A DNA stretch of 64,000 nt from Podarcis raffonei (Eukaryota; Chordata; Lepidosauria; Squamata; Lacertidae). The position numbers were made by a program, and so were the translations under genes. The notes beneath the pieces were generated by a model, which searched no databases, had not been told where the DNA came from, and worked only from the letters and a program-made list of their open reading frames with translations. Below are positions 57,721 to 64,000 of this stretch, in pieces (the stretch's first letter is position 1; every line of letters begins with the position of its first letter). Where the stretch lies: positions 878,001-942,000 of the forward strand of contig NC_070619.1 of assembly GCF_027172205.1 (NCBI RefSeq), written 5' to 3'.

Positions 57721-58680
57721 TTTAAATTATGATTCTTTTAAATAGACGGACAGGAGTCCTCTCCGCAGTCTGCCTCTTTCGTGCCCCGAAGGGCCAGAGT
57801 GTCCTCTGCACTCTGCAGTTCAGGGAAGCCGACTTATTTGCTTGTGGCTTGATGGACTTCTTCAATTGCACAAGAACACCTTTGTTCACGTGCAGAGTGA
57901 GAAGCGGAGCACGAGGCTCTCCGAAGGCAGCCAGCCCTGCATGGGGGAGGTTTGTTAATGCTTGATGTATTATTATTATTATTTTGTATATGCTGGAAGC
58001 CACCCAGAGTGGCTGGGGCAACGCACTCAGTTGGGCAGGGTACAAATAAGACTATTATTATTATCCTCATTATTATTTGCTAGGATCAGCTGCATGGTTG
58101 ATGTGACGTCAAACCAAGGCGCTTGAGTCTTCCCTCTGGACGGAGCCCTGGTTGCCCCAGGCCACCCAGAAGCTACTTCCTCCTCCTCCTCCTCTTTCCC
58201 CCTTCCCAGCACTTCCTCCTCACTGTGTGGAAACTGCCCTGGGGCTAGGATGACCCTAGTGCCAGTTTCGAATGTTACTCTTCCAAAACTGGGATGGGTT
58301 CCATCAGGAGTGAGGAGCCTGTCCTCTTCCGGACACACACACACCACACACACCCTTTGGGGTAAAGTTTAGTATTACAATTTTCTTTTTATAATGTATA
58401 TAAAACAGAGAGGATGATTGCAACAACAGGCAAAAATTAAGAGAGGAAAAGCAGAACAGTAAAATAAGGATGTGGAAGGAGTAGTTGCACATGAGTTAAA
58501 ATAGCAAGGTCCAAGGAAAGACTGTCAACTTAATCCGATAATCAGGTGCAATTCCCCTCTGGTCACCCTTTTTATGGAAAACATGAGGACTAGGATCTTT
58601 GGATGGTATTCATCATCCCTGAGCATTGGCCGTGATGAAGGCTGCTGGGGCTTGGCACCCCATAGTGTCCGAGTCCCTAA
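57721..58680. other. Intergenic with one L2 tail
   Basis: 57960-58075 is a plus L2 tail (CACCCAGAGTGGCTGGGG, GGGCAGGGTACAAATAAG). The rest is unrecognised, with a short CA-rich patch at 58330. Confidence 0.45.
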
Positions 58681-59900
58681 GACGAAGTGCAGGCAGGCAG
58701 CCATAAGGACATTTGGATGGTCCTGCTGTCATGGGCTGGTTGGGCACAGAGAAGGAGGCTCACAGCCAGGGGATTGGTGGTGGGACGAAGATGAGAAGAA
58801 TGGGAGGAGGGGGTGGTGGAAGCTGAAGAGGCAACGGGGCATAGTGAGTGGGGAGAGTCTGTGGCAGAGAGCAGTCCAGAACCAGAGGCAGAAGAGGTTT
58901 CTGGAGAGGAAGGCTGCCAAGAGGCAGGGAGGAGTCTGGCTGGGGAAGAGTCACGGGTATCTCCCCCTGTAGGAATAATGAGGACAGCGATGCAGGTGAG
59001 CTGGGCAGAAGCTCCGTAGAGGCTCCTTTTATTAGCAGAAGTCAGCAACTGGAAACAGTAGTGAAACCACTCTGAACATGACGTATTTCCATCTAAGCAC
59101 GTTTCCAGCATTAGCAAATACACGTGTTAGCAGGTGTTTCCCTAAAATGCGTCCCCGGTCTAGTAACCAAATCTGAGAGAGGACAAACGGCCAGGAGGAA
59201 ACCCCTGTCTTCTAGCCAGGGAGCGTGGGCGCAAGGCTCCTTGGCACACTGTTGCATGCTGGGTGCGAGGTTTGCCTCAGCACAAGCGGAGCGTTACCTC
59301 CACATCCCCCTCCTGTTGTGACCAACTCCCCTCCCTGCTGGTCTGCCAGAACCAGAAGAGGTATGAAGAGCTGGTTGGCTGCACCCAGGTGTAGCCTCAG
59401 ATTGCTTGGGAAAAGTCCTGAAGTGGAGGGGACTGAGGTGGGAGGAATCGGCGGGGGACGCCCAAGGGAACCCCCATATGAAGACGGCTCAGAGACAAGG
59501 GTTTGGAGGTGGGATGATGATGAATGGCCGGAAGGAGAAGATGAGGAGGAGGAGTGTGGTGCGGGAAGCAGAAGAGGTAACACAGCTTAGTGAGCGGAGA
59601 GAGTTGGTGGCAGAGAGAATCCAGAATCTGAGGCAGGAGAGGAGGGAGGGTCTCCTCCTTCTGTGGTGGCAAGCTCCTGTCCCCTCTTTGTCTCCCAGAA
59701 CTAGAAGAGGCATGAAAAGGAGGAAAGGTTGGCTGCACGTAGGTGCAGTCTCCAATTGCTTGGGGAAAACCCTGGAGAGGAGGGGATTTAGGTGGCTATG
59801 GGGAGGCCAGGACCTTCAGTCTCTGCAACTGCTTCATGGGGGTAAGAACTACTGGGGAATAGTTGCTGTGCTCACTAGGCTTGACAGCCTGTGCAGATCC
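58681..59900 (+). repeat. Two diverged copies of a purine-rich repeat unit
   Basis: 58740-58967 plus 59311-59430 resembles 59480-59800 (shared AGAAGAGG, GGAGAGAGT/TGGCAGAGAG and GGTTGGCTGCAC blocks, then TGCTTGGG(G)AAA). The first copy is interrupted by the solo LTR at 58968-59304. 59805-59885 resembles 53800-53875. Function unknown. Confidence 0.55.
58968..59304 (-). mobile_element. Solo LTR, 337 bp
   Basis: On minus it starts TGTGGAGGTAACG, has an AATAAAAGG poly(A) signal, and ends ATTATTCCTACA. The 6-bp target duplication TCCCCC is at 58962-58967 and 59305-59310. No internal viral sequence. Confidence 0.7.
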
Positions 59901-59916
59901 TGTTTTTGCTAGAAAA

Positions 59917-60326
59917 TGTTAGGATTTTATGTAACCGGTGCTGGTTAGTGTGATTAGGATAAATCACATGAGATGTCTGAGAAAAGTGTGGGAACGGAAG
60001 ACGGTCTTATCTCTTCCGTCTGAGAGTGTTATTGGACTGTACTTTCGCTTTTGCTGTGTGCTTTCTGGTTTTCTGCCAGAGTTTGGAAGGCACAGACGTG
60101 ATTATGGATTCTCTGTATATATTGTGAATAAAACCTAGTTTAGATCTTCGGATGTCTCTGTCTTCTTGCTGCGTGATGCCGGAAGACTGGTGTGCACTTT
60201 TCAGATGAGAAGTGTGGCAGAGGGGCACTCTGGAGTAAAGGGACAGGCCATTCCAGAGACGTGCCTACTGGGAGATGCTGGGAGGTATTGGGGATCTGCC
60301 GTCCCCCCCAGGAGCGCTTGCCAACA
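59917..60326 (+). mobile_element. Solo LTR, 410 bp, upstream of B3GNT3 in sense
   Basis: Starts TGTTAGGATTTTATG, has a TATATA-like box near 60113 and AATAAA at 60127-60132, and ends TTGCCAACA. The 5-bp duplication GAAAA is at 59912-59916 and 60327-60331. No internal viral sequence. It ends 211 bp before the B3GNT3 coding exon. Confidence 0.72.
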
Positions 60327-60343
60327 GAAAAGAGTCCACTCTT

Positions 60344-60351
60344 ATTTGCAT
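60344..60351 (+). promoter_or_regulatory. B3GNT3: Octamer ATTTGCAT upstream of B3GNT3
   Basis: Exact octamer (reverse of ATGCAAAT) between the LTR and the coding exon. Its role is unproven. Confidence 0.3.
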
Positions 60352-60436
60352 GGTGTGATTTACTCCTGGTTCCTGCCTGGATCAGTCCTCGGTGGGCATA
60401 TGTGTGTGAGAGAGAATCTACCTCATTCCCTGAGCT

Positions 60437-60490
60437 GTAGGGTTGGAAGGGACCCCAAGGGTCATCCAGCCCAACCCCTGCAACACAGGA
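60437..60490 (-). repeat. CR1 3'-end module
   Basis: GTAGGGTTGGAAGGGACCCC and CATCCAGCCCAACCCCTGC, immediately upstream of the polypyrimidine tract of the B3GNT3 acceptor. Confidence 0.75.
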
Positions 60491-60537
60491 ATCCCTCGTG
60501 TGCCTCTCACCGCCTCTGTTCTCCCCTTCTCTCCCAG

Positions 60538-60543
60538 GGGGAA
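60538..60543 (+). other. B3GNT3: Splice acceptor and 5' UTR end of the B3GNT3 coding exon
   Basis: CTCCCCTTCTCTCCCAG ends at 60537. Six untranslated bases follow, then the ATG. An upstream non-coding exon must exist but was not located. Confidence 0.65.
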
Positions 60544-61689
60544 ATGTCGCGACGTTGGTCCTACAAGCTGGAAGCTGCCGTCTTGGGTGTGGTGGGCTTC
60601 ATGGGGCTCTGCTTTCTCCTCCAGACGGACGAGGACCCTGCTGTCTCGACGGAGCCCAGAGCCGCCACCCCAAGTCCATCCACGCCTGCTGCCGCCACCC
60701 AGCCCTGGCGCAGCCCCGCTGCCGAGTGCCGCGAGAACGTCTCCGTGGCCAGCGTCCCTGGCTTTGCCGAGCTGCCGGGCCACATCCAGGACTTTTTGCG
60801 CTACAAGCACTGCAAGGTGTTCCCGCTGCTCCTGGACTTGCCGGAGAAATGCGGGCGCCCCGAGTCCTCGCACGAGGTCTTCCTCCTGCTGGCCATCAAG
60901 TCCTCTCCGGGGAACTACGAGCGCCGGGAGATCATCCGCAAGACCTGGGGCCGCGAGCGGACCTTTGAGGGTGTCCACATCCGCAGGGTCTTCCTGGCGG
61001 GGGTCCCAGGGAATGCCCGCGATGCCCGCAAGCTTGGCCGGCTGCTGCGGCTGGAGACGGAGGAGCATGGGGACATCCTGCAGTGGGGCTTCCAGGACAG
61101 CTTCTTCAACCTGACGCTCAAGCAGGTCCTCTTCCACGCCTGGATGGAGTCTCGCTGCCCCGGTGTGCGGTTCGTCTTCAATGGGGACGACGACGTCTTC
61201 GCCAACACGGACAACATGGTGCGCTACCTTCTTGGCATCCCAGGTGCAGGAGATGAGCATCTCTTTGTGGGGCAGCTGATCACCAATGTGGGCCCCATCC
61301 GCGAGAAGTGGAGCAAGTATTACGTCCCCGAGCAGGTGACCACCTCCAAGTCGTACCCGCCCTATTGTGGCGGCGGAGGGGTCCTCATGTCCGGCTTCAC
61401 CTCGCGGACCATCTACCAAAAGTCCCTGGGCATTGAGCTGTTCCCCATCGACGACGTCTACCTGGGCATGTGCTTGGAGAGGGCGGGACTGGCGCCCGCC
61501 TCGCACATGGGCATCCGCACAGTGGGGGTGCGCGTGCCCTCGTCCAAGCTCGAGTCCTTCGACCCCTGCTATTACAAGGAGCTGCTCCTGGTGCACCGAT
61601 TTGTTCCTTATGAGATGCTGGTGATGTGGGATGCCATCCACCAACCAGACTTGGTCTGTGGGAGGAAAGTCGTTTTCCGAAACCTCTGA
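60544..61689 (+). CDS. B3GNT3: B3GNT3, beta-1,3-N-acetylglucosaminyltransferase 3
   Basis: A Golgi type II membrane enzyme of family GT31 that adds GlcNAc in beta-1,3 linkage to galactose, making poly-LacNAc and extended core-1 O-glycans (ligands for L-selectin in mammals). 381 residues (human 372), one coding exon as usual for the family. Residues 1-8 are cytoplasmic, 9-27 form the signal anchor, and 28-75 a Pro/Thr/Ala-rich stem. The catalytic domain has RRE..RKTWGRER (127-139), GDILQW (176-181), FFNLTLK (187-193), the metal-binding DDD at 215-217 in NGDDDVF, YCGGGG (274-279), and IDDVYLGMC (302-310). N-glycan sites are at 65 and 189. The ATG at 60544 was chosen because the frame upstream is CR1-derived and lies before a splice acceptor. 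The closest paralogue family is B3GNT2/4; human B3GNT3 fits best by recall. Confidence 0.93.
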   Translation: MSRRWSYKLEAAVLGVVGFMGLCFLLQTDEDPAVSTEPRAATPSPSTPAAATQPWRSPAAECRENVSVASVPGFAELPGHIQDFLRYKHCKVFPLLLDLPEKCGRPESSHEVFLLLAIKSSPGNYERREIIRKTWGRERTFEGVHIRRVFLAGVPGNARDARKLGRLLRLETEEHGDILQWGFQDSFFNLTLKQVLFHAWMESRCPGVRFVFNGDDDVFANTDNMVRYLLGIPGAGDEHLFVGQLITNVGPIREKWSKYYVPEQVTTSKSYPPYCGGGGVLMSGFTSRTIYQKSLGIELFPIDDVYLGMCLERAGLAPASHMGIRTVGVRVPSSKLESFDPCYYKELLLVHRFVPYEMLVMWDAIHQPDLVCGRKVVFRNL

Positions 61690-62070
61690 GGCTGGGGGGG
61701 GGGGGGTTGGATGTGTGTGTGAATGGGTGAAACTGCAATGGAAGATGCCCTTTCCTTGCAGGATTTGCTCCTCTCTCGAACTCGTCTCCTGCAGCAGAGG
61801 GCAATGTTTCCTTGAGGGATTTCCCACTCTCTCGAACTCTTTTCCCCTGGACAGAGAACCGCAGGGAGGGTGTGTGTATCTGTATTTGAGGGGCTGCGGC
61901 AGCTATGGGGGGGGGCTTGTTGGGGTAATTTATTCTTCGCCCTTAGCCCTTCAGTGTAAGCTGAGCAGATGCCTCGGGTGCAGATGGCTTCTCTTGGACT
62001 GGCTTGACTTCTTCGAAGGGGGAAGCCTTTGCAAAAGGGATGGCAATAAAGAATTGAACATTGAAATTGT
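61690..62070 (+). terminator. B3GNT3: B3GNT3 3' UTR and poly(A) signal
   Basis: AATAAA at 62045-62050. A shorter 3' UTR is not evident. A G run follows the stop codon at 61695. Confidence 0.75.
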
Positions 62071-62870
62071 AGCAGCTTTGACAATCCACAATGCAACACT
62101 CCTCCAGGGTCTTCCAGGTAGGACGTGCTGCACCCAGGAACCCCAAAACTCCTTTATCTTCCAACTCCAAGGTTCTATGATTCTGTCCTCCTTGTGGAAA
62201 AGAGGCAGCTGTGGTTTGGGTTGGGCAAAGGGCAGCCTGGAGTTCCTGTTTGGGGAGCAGCCATAAGGCTGGTGTGGGTGATATTTCGTTCCCATGTCAG
62301 CAAACGAAGAAAGGCAGTGGTGGTGCAGTGGTGAGGGTGTTGGACCAGGACCCAGGAGGGACGAGGGTTTGAATCCCACCACTCAGCTGTGACGCTCAGT
62401 GTGGACCTTCGAGGTGGTTGGAGTTTCTCTCTTCTCTCTCTCAGGGGGGGCCCCTTCCAACTCTAGGATGCTATGATTTGCACTGGCTCCTGCCTGGATT
62501 TGCATTCAGGTGCTGTGCTCACCCTTGCTTACATAATTGCTTCCTTTGGCCTTGATCGACAGGCGCTAAAGCAGGATGTCCTTCGTAAAGGCCAGATAAA
62601 CAGGGGGGTGTGGTGCCTTACAGGGACTGCCATTGTTCCAGAGCCAGGAATGATCACCATAATTACGAGCGACCCATCACAAAGTTTCCTTACACCTGTT
62701 GCTCAATTTGTACCACAGGCCTGCAATTGTTTGATCTTGGCCCTTGCTCTCTTCCTGAGGCGCAACGGAGTGTGTCTTTGGGGCGTGGAGTCAAACTGCT
62801 GCACTAACAGCACCCAAGTGACCCCCCCCCCTTGGCACAGGACTGGGTCTTGTGTCTGGGCGTCCTGGGC
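62071..62870. other. Downstream stretch with SINE remnants
   Basis: 62140-62180 and 62440-62475 look like CR1 ends. 62310-62400 is a tRNA-like SINE remnant (GGTGGTGCAGTGGTGAGG, GGGTTTGAATCCC) of the type seen in duplication arm A at 41900. 62720-62870 resembles 43130-43260. No INSL3 or JAK3 exon was recognised. Confidence 0.45.
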
Positions 62871-62874
62871 TGCC

Positions 62875-63296
62875 CAGGGGTCAGCAAACTTTTTCAGCAG
62901 GGGGCCGGTCCACTGTCCCTCAGGCCTTGTGGGGGGCCGAACTATATTTTTTGGGGGGAAATGAACGAATTCCTATGCCCCACAAATAACCCAGAGATGC
63001 ATTTTAACTAAAAGGACACATTCTACTCCTGTAAAAACATGCTGATTCCCGGACCATCCATGGGCCGGATTGAGGAGGAGATTGGGCCCATAGCTTTCAC
63101 TTTCAGATTTGAAAAGAAGGCGTCAGCAGCCTCACCTGTCCTGGGGACAGTCGACGGGATATCTAACAATCCGGGATAGCAGCCGGATGCAGTGGGATAC
63201 GGCGCTGGAATAAGGGAATTTCCAGCAAAAAAAGGGACGGTTGACAGCTATGATTGGGCCGGATCTGACCCCCGGGCCTTAGTTTGCCTACCCATG
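62875..63296. mobile_element. hAT-type element containing a nested MITE
   Basis: CAGGGGTCAGCAAACTTTTT at the left, TTAGTTTGCCTACCCAT at the right, same family as 24638-24890. It is split by a 164-bp insertion at 63089-63252. Confidence 0.8.
63089..63252. mobile_element. 164-bp MITE nested in the hAT element
   Basis: The ends CATAGCTTTC and, inverted, CATAGCTGTC match at 9 of 10 bases. An exact 8-bp duplication ATTGGGCC lies at 63081-63088 and 63253-63260. The 8-bp duplication indicates a hAT-like transposase. Confidence 0.88.
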
Positions 63297-64000
63297 GCCC
63301 AGACAATGAGACACCCCCCCTTGGCCTCACTGATGGGGTAAAAAAGGAAAGCAGAGCAAGACGTTGGGCATCCGCTGGGCTGCAGGATTTGCCGGAAGGA
63401 GGCGTATAAGGCGCCATCCAACTGCCTTAGGGACTTAGCTCCAGATTTCTGCAGGGTTTACACATTTATTCTCCCAAAATATCACACAAGGCAGTGCAAG
63501 CTTAGGGTCAGGCCTTTCCTTCTCCCAGGTGGGCTCCTTTCCCAGGACGCTCCTCACCTCCCTGGAGAGAGGTGTGGCCATGGACAAGGGGCGTGGCCTA
63601 GGGAGAGGGGCGTGGCCTGGGATCATTCTTTTTTTATTAAAGATTTTCTTGATTTACAAAAGTATGTGTAATGTCTTTCATATTTCCCCCCGCCCCCCGT
63701 AACATTTTTACAAATCAGTTTCTTTGTTGAGACACTAGGAAGAAAAGAGGGAAAGAGGTGGAGTTGGAGGCGGGGCTGGGGATCATTCTGAGGGCCGCCT
63801 GGTGAGATTTGGAGGGCCACATCCACCTGCTCGCCCTGGAACAAAAAGACTGCAATATCTTTAATCTGTCTCCACTTCAACTGAAGAAATGACAGTGTCT
63901 GTCCTCAGTTTTTTTCATTTATTCTTTGCAACAAAAATCTCACAGGCGTTCAGTTCTGCCTGCTCTTCGGTCCTGGAGAGGATGAGGAAAGAGAAATGCA
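63297..64000. other. Window end, nothing firm
   Basis: 63300-63420 continues the 43070-43420-like repeat. 63540-63620 has three near-repeats of GGGCGTGGCC. The rest is unrecognised. Confidence 0.4.

Noticed and set aside
60166-60543. 126-codon N-terminal extension of the B3GNT3 frame
   Set aside because: The segment consists of solo-LTR and CR1 sequence and lies upstream of a strong splice acceptor; the family's signal anchor begins right after the ATG at 60544.
60418-61827. 469-codon open frame antisense to B3GNT3
   Set aside because: It mirrors the GC-rich codon pattern of the sense gene, has no family match, and B3GNT3 motifs on + are unmistakable.
1-64000. CRISPR arrays, bacterial operons, phage or plasmid features
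   Set aside because: The sequence is vertebrate; the direct repeats seen are microsatellites, a minisatellite and transposon copies.
62071-64000. INSL3 or JAK3 exons expected next in the human order
   Set aside because: No relaxin-type cysteine pattern or kinase motif was found before the window ends.

Overview
The window is vertebrate nuclear DNA, almost certainly from a squamate reptile (lizard-like). The evidence is intron-split genes with GT-AG junctions, plus a typical squamate repeat set: CR1 and L2 LINEs, a Bov-B fragment, a tRNA-derived SINE of the Sauria type, CR1-tailed SINEs, hAT and Tigger-like MITEs, and solo LTRs. Coding exons are very GC-rich, which would suit a microchromosome, but that is inference.

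Two host genes are present, both on the + strand. FCHO1 (F-BAR and mu-homology endocytic adaptor) runs from a candidate non-coding first exon ending at 3447 to a poly(A) signal at 45128. I could chain 27 coding exons (9459-44731) into one continuous frame of 1006 codons plus stop. B3GNT3 (beta-1,3-N-acetylglucosaminyltransferase) has its whole coding sequence in one exon at 60544-61689. The two genes are also neighbours on human 19p13.11, in the same order and orientation.

Layout: 1-3190 is intergenic and repeat-derived. 3190-3447 is a GC-rich candidate promoter and exon 1. 3448-9411 is intron 1. Exon 2 carries the start codon. Intron 2 (9486-20859) holds an L2 and a nearly whole CR1. 20860-31463 holds the F-BAR exons and first linker exons, including one GC-AG intron and one U12-type AT-AC intron. 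31464-38304 holds the linker exons, including one 564-nt exon. 38305-44731 holds the mu-homology exons. 45134-59916 is a repeat-filled gap. 59917-62050 holds a solo LTR and B3GNT3. 62051-64000 is repeats.

FCHO1 and B3GNT3 do not share a pathway (clathrin-coat initiation versus Golgi glycan extension); their adjacency is conserved synteny. The most notable structural signals are the two unusual introns of FCHO1, a solo LTR sitting 9 nt past an FCHO1 splice donor, a recent inverted duplication that brackets the last three FCHO1 exons, a minisatellite grown from a CR1 tail, and two SINE families with different tRNA heads but the same CR1 tail. I found no clear sign of a wholly new gene system.
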